The notes beneath the pieces are model-generated. The model was not told the DNA's origin. It made no database searches and was given only the letters and a program-made list of their open reading frames with translations. Below, in pieces: positions 1 through 5,235 of a stretch of 9,775 nucleotides of DNA. Within the stretch, counting starts at the first letter, position 1; each line of letters opens with the position of its first letter. This DNA is from Chloroflexi bacterium RBG_16_68_14 (lineage in GTDB: Bacteria; Chloroflexota; Dehalococcoidia; DSTF01; RBG-16-68-14). The position numbers and the translations under genes are program-made. The DNA is taken from positions 19,083 through 28,857 of the forward strand of contig MGOB01000062.1 in assembly GCA_001796995.1 (NCBI GenBank). The letters run 5' to 3'.

Positions 1-368
1 CCGCCGGTCAGGCCGTAGATGCGCCCGAAGAAGAGCAGGTTCTCCAGCGCCGACATGGTGCGGAAGAAGGACGGGTCCGGCGACACCCGGTTGATCAGCC
101 GGCGCACCTCCAGCTCGTGATTATGCGCGCTCAGGCCGAAGACGCCCACGTAGCCCTCGTCCGGCGTCAGCAGGGTGCTGATCATGCGCACCAGCGTCGA
201 CTTGCCGGAGCCGTTGGCGCCGATCACGCCGTAGATCTCGCCCCGCTCAACGCGGAAGGAGACGTTGCGGACGGCAGGGACCGGCTCCTTCCGCCGCCGC
301 CACAAGAGCCGCCTTGCGCCTCCGAAGGACTTGCTGAGGTTGATCACCTCCAGCGGTATGGTATGCAT
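1..368 (-). CDS. ABC-2 type exporter ATP-binding protein, N-terminal part (runs off window)
   Basis: This is the nucleotide-binding subunit of an ABC exporter, expected on the cytoplasmic face of the membrane with a separate permease. Read from the complementary strand, about 122 residues are visible. The Walker A motif GANGSGKST is at residues 50-58, followed by LLTPDEGYVGVFG, typical of DrrA/ABC-2 ATPases. A basic insert (RRLLWRRRKE, about 19-28) precedes the first core strand, as in some exporter ATPases. Where the Q-loop glutamine normally sits the sequence reads RVSPDPSFF, so no Gln is visible there; ENLLFFGRIYGL follows. Signature, Walker B and H-loop lie outside the window. I chose the ATG at 368 because AGGAG lies 10 nt upstream; an in-frame ATG at 386 would include that site in the coding region. 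Expression probably depends on read-through of the terminator at 402-433. The substrate is unknown. Confidence 0.88.
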   Translation of the reverse strand, partial: MHTIPLEVINLSKSFGGARRLLWRRRKEPVPAVRNVSFRVERGEIYGVIGANGSGKSTLVRMISTLLTPDEGYVGVFGLSAHNHELEVRRLINRVSPDPSFFRTMSALENLLFFGRIYGLTG

Positions 369-401
369 GGCTACTGCGCTCCTCATCAGCTCTGGACACA
401 C

Positions 402-433
402 AAAAACCCACTATCTCCGCTCGATAGTGGGTT
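402..433 (-). terminator. Intrinsic terminator in the ABC gene leader
   Basis: On the minus strand a perfect 11-bp stem (AACCCACTATC, 7-nt loop, GATAGTGGGTT) ends in a run of five T. Arms are at 423-433 and 405-415. It stops minus-strand transcription just before the ABC gene. It is orientation-specific, because the plus strand has no T-run after the stem. It lies between the leader promoter and the ABC ribosome binding site. Confidence 0.8.
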
Positions 434-503
434 GGGACGAATGCTGCCTAGTTTCGTTAGCTCAGATGTCGGGCCTCCCGCGGGGCACACTCATCCCACC
501 CAC
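427..503 (-). promoter_or_regulatory. Candidate antiterminator pairing that competes with the terminator
   Basis: On the minus strand GTGGGTGGGATG (503-492) can pair with CGTCCCAACCCAC (439-427): six pairs, a bulged A, then six pairs including one G-U. The second segment contains most of the terminator's 5' arm, so this pairing and the terminator stem exclude each other. That is the expected geometry of an attenuator. The pairing was found by eye and no folding energy was computed. Confidence 0.5.
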
Positions 504-578
504 CACGCGAACACCATCGCCAACCGTAATGACACGGCCGACGGTGTTCGCGCTGACAGGGTTGCTCAGCATGCCCAC
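462..578 (-). CDS. Possible 38-residue leader peptide or small peptide gene
   Basis: A short open frame starts at GTG 578, with AAGGA six nucleotides upstream, and ends at TGA 462-464. An ATG at 572 is in frame but sits 12 nt from AAGGA. It lies about 20 nt after the predicted transcription start and stops 28 nt before the terminator stem. The peptide is rich in Val and Gly and ends in VPRGRPDI; there is no signal peptide, no run of one amino acid and no Cys. The middle loosely resembles a beta strand of F1-ATPase alpha (VGDG), probably by chance. The frame spans a strong RNA stem (506-552), so selection may act on the RNA instead. It could be a leader peptide, an exported small peptide, or not translated. 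Confidence 0.35.
   Translation of the reverse strand: MGMLSNPVSANTVGRVITVGDGVRVVGGMSVPRGRPDI
506..552 (-). ncRNA. 47-nt stem-loop in the ABC leader RNA
   Basis: Arms at 506-519 and 539-552 pair over 14 bp with a single G-U pair on the transcribed minus strand. The loop contains a further small stem (CCGT/ACGG). It sits directly upstream of the antiterminator segment, where an aptamer or ribosome-sensing domain would be expected. It matches no riboswitch class I recognise. Confidence 0.5.
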
Positions 579-603
579 GGTCCGTCCTTCTGAGGATGGC
601 TGT

Positions 604-632
604 ATCGTACACGGAGCGCGCCGCCAAGTCAA
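604..632 (-). promoter_or_regulatory. Sigma70-like promoter for the ABC leader transcript
   Basis: On the minus strand TTGACT (632-627) and TACGAT (609-604) are separated by exactly 17 bp. They match the -35 consensus at 5 of 6 positions and the -10 consensus at 4 of 6. The predicted start near 597 gives a leader of about 230 nt before the ABC start codon. The same -10 hexamer occurs upstream of the methyltransferase at 7947-7952. Confidence 0.6.
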
Positions 633-659
633 GCGAACACGGGGCCAGCGGATTCTCCA

Positions 660-713
660 CCCCCGCCTAAAGGCGGGGGCATCCATGCTCCTGCCCCAGC
701 CTTCAGGCTGGGG
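660..713. repeat. Twin 8-bp/tetraloop hairpins (REP/BIME-like)
   Basis: Two perfect hairpins lie 14 nt apart: CCCCCGCC-TAAA-GGCGGGGG at 660-679 and CCCCAGCC-TTCA-GGCTGGGG at 694-713. Each has an 8-bp stem and a 4-nt loop. They lie 30 nt past the htpX stop codon and could act as an end-of-transcript structure, although neither strand shows a U-run. The architecture resembles the element at 8692-8774. They could also be a remnant of an IS200/IS605-type end; no transposase is present. Confidence 0.55.
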
Positions 714-743
714 TCGTGAGTCGGACGGGGCCCGGGGCCTGCC

Positions 744-1664
744 TCACGACATCGCCCGCAGCAGGCGGACCCGCTCCTGGATGGGCGGGTGGGTGGAGAA
801 GAAGTTGTTCAGGAAGCTCCGGTGCTCGCGCAGAGGGTTGTTGATGTAGAGGTGGGCCGTCGCCTTGTTCGCCACCTCCAGCGGGTCCGGATCGGCCGCG
901 ATCTTCTCCAGCGCGCGGGCCAGCCCCTCCGGGTGGCGGGTGAGGAGCGCGCCCGAGGCGTCGGCCAGGTACTCGCGCTGGCGGGAGACGGCGAAGCGAA
1001 TGAGCTGGGCGGCGATGGGGGTGAGGATGGCCGCCACCAGCGCCACAGCGTAGACGATGGCGACGGCGGATCCACCGCTCCGGCCCCGGTTGCTGGGCCG
1101 CCGGCCCGCGCCGAAGTAGGTGAGGCGCAGCAGGAAGTCGGCCATGAGCGCAGCCAGCCCGACGAGGACGACGACGATGGTCATCACCCGGATATCGTAG
1201 TTCCCGACGTGGGAGAGCTCGTGGGCGATGACCCCCTCCACCTCCAGCGGCTCCAGCTTCTGGAGGAGGCCTCGGGTGACGGCGATGGCGGCGTGCTCCG
1301 GGTCGCGGCCGGTGGCGAAGGCGTTGGGCGAGCCGTCCTCGATGACGTAGACCCTGGGCATGGGCAGCCCGGCGCCGATGCACAGGTTCTCGACCGTGCG
1401 AAAGAGCTCCGGCTCCTGCTCCTTGCCTACCTCTCGAGCTCCGGAGATGCCGAGGGCGATGCTGGCCGAGCTGTAGTAGCTGACGATGGCGAAGATGAGG
1501 AAGGGGATGATGAGCAGCGGCGCGTACGGGTAGGGCAGCCCCAGCACCAGCCCGATGGCGATGGAGAGGCCGGCGAGCAAGAGGACGAAGGCGCCGAGGA
1601 GAATGAGGGTAGTACGCCGGTTCTGGTCGATGCGGTCGTAGATGAGGACGCGCTGCTCCGCCAT
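744..1664 (-). CDS. htpX: HtpX-like M48 family zinc metalloprotease
   Basis: This is a membrane-bound zinc endopeptidase of the HtpX/M48 family, which takes part in quality control of membrane proteins. The 306-residue product has the usual family length. Two hydrophobic segments lie near the N-terminus (about 19-41 and 47-70). The zinc site is HELSH at 148-152, with the third ligand Glu231 in REYLADASGA. Two more hydrophobic segments flank the middle (about 159-180 and 200-225), and the family C-terminal motif STHPPIQERV is at 290-299. The start codon lies 15 nt after the lemA stop, and no clear Shine-Dalgarno precedes it, so translation is probably coupled to lemA. LemA and HtpX genes are often adjacent in bacteria. 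All catalytic residues are intact. Confidence 0.95.
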   Translation of the reverse strand: MAEQRVLIYDRIDQNRRTTLILLGAFVLLLAGLSIAIGLVLGLPYPYAPLLIIPFLIFAIVSYYSSASIALGISGAREVGKEQEPELFRTVENLCIGAGLPMPRVYVIEDGSPNAFATGRDPEHAAIAVTRGLLQKLEPLEVEGVIAHELSHVGNYDIRVMTIVVVLVGLAALMADFLLRLTYFGAGRRPSNRGRSGGSAVAIVYAVALVAAILTPIAAQLIRFAVSRQREYLADASGALLTRHPEGLARALEKIAADPDPLEVANKATAHLYINNPLREHRSFLNNFFSTHPPIQERVRLLRAMS

Positions 1665-1679
1665 GGGGTTGCGGCAGCG

Positions 1680-2249
1680 CTACGTAGTAAAGCTGACTTG
1701 CACGTCCTCGCGGGCCGTCTCTTCCGCCTCGAAGAACTCGAAGGGCGCGAAGTTGAAGATGTTGGCGATGACGACGTTGGGGAACACTTCGATGCGGGTG
1801 TTAAAGTCCATCACGTTGCGGTTGTAGAACTGGCGGGCGAAGGCGATCTTCTCCTCGATGTCGGAGAGCTCCTGCTGGAGGGCGAGGAAGTTCTCGTTGG
1901 CGCGCAGTTGGGGGTAGTTCTCCGCCACGGCGAAGAGGGAGCGCAGCGCGCTGGTGAGGGCGCTGTCCGCCTGGGCCGCCTGGGCGGCGCCGCCCGCCTG
2001 CTCCAGCATGGCGCGGGCGCGGGTGACGTTCTCCAGCACATCTTTCTCGTGGGCGGCGTAGCCCTTCACCGTCTCCACCAGGTTCGGGACCAGGCTCGCC
2101 CGCCGCTTGAGCTGCACGTCGATGCCGGCCCACGCCTCTCGGGTACGCATCCGGGAGCGAATGAGGCCGTTGTAGGTGCCCAGCATGAAGAGGGCAAAGA
2201 GCACGACCACCCCTAGAAGCACCGCCAGGACGATGATGACAGCTATCAT
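1680..2249 (-). CDS. lemA: LemA family protein
   Basis: LemA proteins are membrane-anchored with a helical extracytoplasmic or cytoplasmic domain; their exact biochemical role is not settled. The 189-residue product has one N-terminal membrane segment (about 2-24) followed directly by YNGLI (26-30). Family landmarks are the segment around VPNLVETVKGYAAHE (54-68), ENYPQLRANENF (110-121) and the C-terminal region around FYNRNVMDFNTRIE (141-154) and PFEFFEAEE (169-177). An Ala/Gln-rich helix lies at 85-100. I chose ATG 2249 because AGGAG lies 9 nt upstream; a TTG at 2258 would abut that site and is unlikely. It is first in a two-gene unit with htpX. A TAGAAT (minus, 2292-2287) may be its -10, with a poor -35. 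The P450 gene diverges from it. Confidence 0.93.
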   Translation of the reverse strand: MIAVIIVLAVLLGVVVLFALFMLGTYNGLIRSRMRTREAWAGIDVQLKRRASLVPNLVETVKGYAAHEKDVLENVTRARAMLEQAGGAAQAAQADSALTSALRSLFAVAENYPQLRANENFLALQQELSDIEEKIAFARQFYNRNVMDFNTRIEVFPNVVIANIFNFAPFEFFEAEETAREDVQVSFTT

Positions 2250-2311
2250 ACTCCCCAACTCCTCTCAGGCCCCAAAAGCCCCCGCTATTCTACCACAAGC
2301 GCCAGCCCAAG

Positions 2312-2340
2312 TTGACGGAACCAGTGGAACCGGCTTTAAT
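2312..2340 (+). promoter_or_regulatory. Sigma70-like promoter of the P450 gene
   Basis: TTGACG (2312-2317) and TTTAAT (2335-2340) are 17 bp apart, each matching the consensus at 5 of 6 positions. The predicted start near 2347 leaves a leader of about 43 nt with AGGAG before ATG 2390. The promoter overlaps the upstream in-frame codons TTG 2312 and ATG 2339 and so excludes them as starts. Confidence 0.65.
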
Positions 2341-2389
2341 GCAGGATCACCAGACTTTGGTACAGGATCATCTCTTCCAGGAGCCCGCC

Positions 2390-3604
2390 ATGGTCACAGT
2401 CCAGTACAATCCGTTCATCCCCGAAGTCCACGCTGACCCCTACCCGCTCTACCACCGCCTCCGCGAGGAGAACCCCGTCCACTGGAGCGAGCTGCTGGAG
2501 GCGTGGGTGCTCACGCGCTACGACGACGTAGTCGCCGTGCTGAAGGACAAGCGCTTCTCCGCCAACCGCAGGCAGGCCCGCAACCGCTTCGTCCAGCAGG
2601 CCGCCGCGATGCAGGAGCAGGGCGGCCCCCTCACCGGCGCCGCCACCATGCTCTCCTCCGACCCGCCGGAGCACACCCGGCTGCGCGGCCTGGTGAGCAA
2701 GGCCTTCACCGTCCGCGCAATAGATGCGATGCGCCCCCACATCCAGGAGATCGTGGATGAGCTCCTGGACGCCGTGCAGGAGCGTGGGCGCATGGACATC
2801 ATCCAGGACCTGGCCTACCCGCTGCCCGTCATCGTCATCGCCGAGATGCTGGGCGTGCCGCCGGAGCGTCGCGACACCTTCAAGCGCTGGTCGGACGACC
2901 TGGTGGCGACGCTGGGCGGCCCCCTGGTGGCGCCGGAGGTGCAGGAGCGCGCCCGCCGGAGCGCCCAGGAGATGGCCGACTACTTCCGCTCGGTCATCGA
3001 GGAGCGCCGCCGCGAGCCGAAGGAAGACCTGCTCAGCGCCCTCCTCGCCGCCGAGGAGCGCGGGGAGGTGCTGAGCGAGGAGGAGCTGCTGGCCACCTGC
3101 ATCCTCCTCCTGGCCGCCGGCAACGAGACCACCACCAATCTCATTGGGAACGGCGTGCTGGCGCTCCTGCGCAACCCCGACCAGTTGGAGCGGCTGCGCG
3201 CCGACCCCTCGCTCACCGAGTCGGCGGTGGAGGAGTTCCTCCGCTACGACGGCCCCGTCCAGGCGACCGGCCGCGTCGCCATGGAGGACATCGAGATCGA
3301 CGGTACGGTGGTCCAGGAGGGGCAGGTCGCTATGTGCATGCTGGCGGCGGCGGACCGCGACCCGGCCCAGTTCCCGGACCCGGACCGGCTGGACGTCCCC
3401 CGCCAGGACAACCGGCACGTCGCCTTCGGCTTCGGCATCCACTTCTGCCTGGGGGCGCCGCTGGCGCGCGTCGAGGCGCAGATCGCGTTCCCGGCGCTGC
3501 TGCGCCGCATGCCGGACCTGCGCCTGGCCACCGACCAAGTGGAGTGGGGCGGCACCTTCATCCTGCGCGGGCTGAAGAAGCTGCCGGTGGAGTTCGATAC
3601 GTAG
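2390..3604 (+). CDS. Cytochrome P450 (bacterial class I type, CYP107-like)
   Basis: This is a soluble heme monooxygenase that needs electrons from a ferredoxin and a reductase; neither is in this window. The 404-residue length is typical of bacterial P450s. Visible landmarks are the C-helix DPPEHTRLR with His95 and Arg99, the I-helix oxygen-activation motif AGNETT (243-248), the K-helix EFLR (282-285), and the heme-binding loop FGFGIHFCLG with the Cys thiolate ligand at 353. ATG 2390 is preceded by AGGAG at 6 nt; a longer reading frame upstream runs through the promoter. The gene stands alone, divergent from lemA and ending 18 nt from the convergent hydrolase/cyclase gene. The substrate cannot be read from sequence; relatives act on macrolides, fatty acids or terpenoids. 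Confidence 0.95.
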   Translation: MVTVQYNPFIPEVHADPYPLYHRLREENPVHWSELLEAWVLTRYDDVVAVLKDKRFSANRRQARNRFVQQAAAMQEQGGPLTGAATMLSSDPPEHTRLRGLVSKAFTVRAIDAMRPHIQEIVDELLDAVQERGRMDIIQDLAYPLPVIVIAEMLGVPPERRDTFKRWSDDLVATLGGPLVAPEVQERARRSAQEMADYFRSVIEERRREPKEDLLSALLAAEERGEVLSEEELLATCILLLAAGNETTTNLIGNGVLALLRNPDQLERLRADPSLTESAVEEFLRYDGPVQATGRVAMEDIEIDGTVVQEGQVAMCMLAAADRDPAQFPDPDRLDVPRQDNRHVAFGFGIHFCLGAPLARVEAQIAFPALLRRMPDLRLATDQVEWGGTFILRGLKKLPVEFDT

Positions 3605-3622
3605 GCGTAGTGCTGGGGGCTG

Positions 3623-4942
3623 CTATTGAACCGCGTACAGGCGCCATTCGTCCGGGACGCCCTTGAGGCGATGTGCCCCTCGATCGGCGAAGCGCAGCTG
3701 TGACCCGGCCACGAGGTCCTTGACGGTGCTGGAAACGAGCACTTCGTCAGGGCCGGCTATGGCCGCCACGCGGGCTGCGATGTGCACCGCGATACCGCCC
3801 ACGTCGTCGCCCATCAACTCACACTCGCCAGTGTGAAGCCCGGTGCGGATCTGAAGTCCCAGCGGGCGCACTCGCTCGCGGATCGAACAGGCGCATCGTA
3901 TCGCGCGCGCGGGCCCATCGAAGGTGGCAAGGAGGTCGTCGCCTCTGGTGTTCACTTCACGGCCACTGAAGGCGGTAAGTTCTTTGCGCACGGCTGCGTA
4001 GAAGTTGCTCAGCAGCTCGCGCCATCGGCGGTCGCCCAGCTCAACGGCCCGCTCAGTGGAAGCGACAACATCGGTGAACATCAGGGTGGCGAGCGCGCGG
4101 TCCGGCTCCGGGCGCTGCCGCGTGCCGGTGATGAATTCCTCGATCTCGTCGAGAAGGTGATCCAGGACGTCCTCATCAAGCGCCTGGATCATGTGGTCCT
4201 CGCCCGGGAGCTCGACGTACTTCGCTCCCGGAATGTGCTGGGCCAGGTAGCGCCCGGCTTCGACGGGCACGAGCGCGTCACCCACGCGGTGGAGGATCAG
4301 GGTGGGCACCTGGATCGAAGGCAGAATGTGGCGGACATCGATCTCGTAGAGGGCCCGGAGGAGCGCCACGATGGCCCCGGGACTCGCCGAAGCTCGCTCC
4401 AGCTGAGCCCACCAGCGGACGAATGCTTCATCCTTGGCGCGACTCGGCGCATTGAGCGGGACGAGGATGCCCTGTCCCCAGTGTCTCTCCACTTGGTCAA
4501 GCATCGCCGCGAATTGTTCGGCGGTCACGCCCCAGGGCTCTTCCCGCACCGACGCATAGGCGCCGAACAGCACGAGGGCTGAAGTGCGCTCCGGATAGGT
4601 GGCGGCGAACAGCAGCGACATCGCACCACCTTCCGACCAACCGCAGATGGTCGCGTGTTCGGAACCAACCGCGTCCATCACGGCGAGCACGTCGCCGATC
4701 CGCTCTTCGAGCGTCTGTTCGCCAACGCGATCGGAGAGCCCCTGTCCGCGCTTGTCGAAGACGATGACCCGGGAGAATGAGGCGAGCCTTCTCAATAGAT
4801 ACTCGTTCGTCGGGAACTCCCAGAAGAGCTCAACGTGCGAGGTCATTCCTGGGATCAGCACGATATCGTGCGGGCCGTCGCCGACGACCCGGTAGGCGAT
4901 GTGAACGTCCCCGCTCTTGGCGTATTTGACTTGGGCTTCCAT
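3623..4942 (-). CDS. Alpha/beta-hydrolase fused to class III adenylate/guanylate cyclase domain
   Basis: The 439-residue protein joins two domains. Residues about 1-275 form an alpha/beta-hydrolase: nucleophile elbow GWSEGG (Ser103), a probable acid Asp222 in HRVGDALVP, and His250 in GEDH. Residues about 283-439 form a class III nucleotide cyclase: metal ligands Asp291 (LMFTDVVAST) and Asp335 (NTRGDD), then GLHTGE, GDDVGGIAVHIAAR with Arg391, and LKGVPDEWRLYAV at the end. The base-selecting Lys of classical adenylate cyclases is Asn331, and the transition-state Asn is His387; both variants appear, from memory, in this fusion subfamily, so substrate preference is unclear. ATG 4942 has GGAGG at 5 nt; the in-frame codon at 4993 lacks such a site. 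A TAGAAT (minus, 4968-4963) may be the -10. It probably makes cAMP in response to a small hydrolysable or bound ligand, which is inference. Confidence 0.93.
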   Translation of the reverse strand: MEAQVKYAKSGDVHIAYRVVGDGPHDIVLIPGMTSHVELFWEFPTNEYLLRRLASFSRVIVFDKRGQGLSDRVGEQTLEERIGDVLAVMDAVGSEHATICGWSEGGAMSLLFAATYPERTSALVLFGAYASVREEPWGVTAEQFAAMLDQVERHWGQGILVPLNAPSRAKDEAFVRWWAQLERASASPGAIVALLRALYEIDVRHILPSIQVPTLILHRVGDALVPVEAGRYLAQHIPGAKYVELPGEDHMIQALDEDVLDHLLDEIEEFITGTRQRPEPDRALATLMFTDVVASTERAVELGDRRWRELLSNFYAAVRKELTAFSGREVNTRGDDLLATFDGPARAIRCACSIRERVRPLGLQIRTGLHTGECELMGDDVGGIAVHIAARVAAIAGPDEVLVSSTVKDLVAGSQLRFADRGAHRLKGVPDEWRLYAVQ

Positions 4943-5076
4943 CGCGTCCTCCGGCTGCGCCAATTCTAGCGCACCATGGCGACACGACTCCACATCCTAC
5001 GAAGGCTGGCGCCTCGCAGGATGGCCGGACTCCGTTGCGGGTCCAGCGCTCCCCTCTCGCAGCGCCCCCGCCCCAA

Positions 5077-5106
5077 TTGACACCTTCTCGCTCCCCGTGC
5101 TAGGCT
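5077..5106 (+). promoter_or_regulatory. Probable promoter of the thrC unit
   Basis: A perfect -35 hexamer TTGACA (5077-5082) is followed after 18 bp by TAGGCT (5101-5106), a weak -10 with only the TA...T positions kept. The predicted start near 5113 gives a leader of about 120 nt before thrC. Confidence 0.5.
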
Positions 5107-5115
5107 GCTGCCACG

Positions 5116-5196
5116 ATGCACTACCACCTGATGGCGATGCCCCAGCCCCGAGGCGGCCTTCCCCAGGAAGGACGCGGCTCGGGGCACCTCCCCTAA
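5116..5196 (+). CDS. Possible 26-codon leader ORF upstream of thrC
   Basis: An ATG only a few nucleotides after the predicted transcription start opens a 26-codon frame ending in TAA 5194-5196. The frame starts MHYHLMAMPQP and is rich in Pro and Gly, with no Thr, Ile or Cys run that would point to classical amino-acid attenuation. It covers the hairpin at 5145-5185 and ends at the anti-Shine-Dalgarno segment. It could be a leader peptide or only an open frame over a structured leader. Confidence 0.25.
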   Translation: MHYHLMAMPQPRGGLPQEGRGSGHLP

Positions 5197-5226
5197 CCAA
5201 CAACATCCCCGAATTGGGGAGGAGGT
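5145..5226 (+). promoter_or_regulatory. Structured thrC leader with possible Shine-Dalgarno sequestration
   Basis: The leader holds an imperfect 17-bp hairpin with outer arms GCCCCGAG (5145-5152) and CTCGGGGC (5178-5185), and inner CCTTCC/GGAAGG. Directly after it, CCTCCCC (5187-5193) is complementary to GGGGAGG (5216-5222), which overlaps the thrC ribosome site AGGAGG (5220-5225). An alternative CCCC/GGGG pairing (5207-5210 with 5216-5219) competes. This layout would allow translational control of thrC; no known riboswitch class is recognised. Confidence 0.4.
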
Positions 5227-5235
5227 ATCGTCATC

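Noticed and set aside
500..525. Fluoride (crcB) riboswitch
   Set aside because: GGCGATGGTGTTCGC on the minus strand resembles the start of some crcB motifs, but the downstream GCTGATG...CCTAC half needed for the pseudoknot is absent, and the stem is explained by pairing with 539-552.
117..593. Plus-strand open frames at 117-593 and 265-849
   Set aside because: They cross the ABC gene, its terminator, stem-loop and promoter on the opposite strand and lack ribosome sites or domain patterns.
402..600. T-box riboswitch ahead of the ABC gene
   Set aside because: The terminator 5' side (CGTCCC) looks T-box-like, but the conserved TGGNACCGCG antiterminator core is missing; only a loose GTGCCCCGCGGGAG resemblance exists, and ABC-2 exporters are not usual T-box targets.
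660..713. CRISPR-like repeat pair
   Set aside because: Only two hairpins of different stem sequence are present, without repeated units or spacers.
789..2216. 475-residue plus-strand open frame
   Set aside because: It runs antisense across htpX and lemA, is dominated by Gly/Glu/Asp/Val from GC-rich antisense codons, and matches no family; the minus-strand genes have full catalytic and family motifs.
2336..3538. 400-residue minus-strand open frame
   Set aside because: It is antisense to the P450, which carries every expected heme and helix motif; the antisense product is low-complexity.
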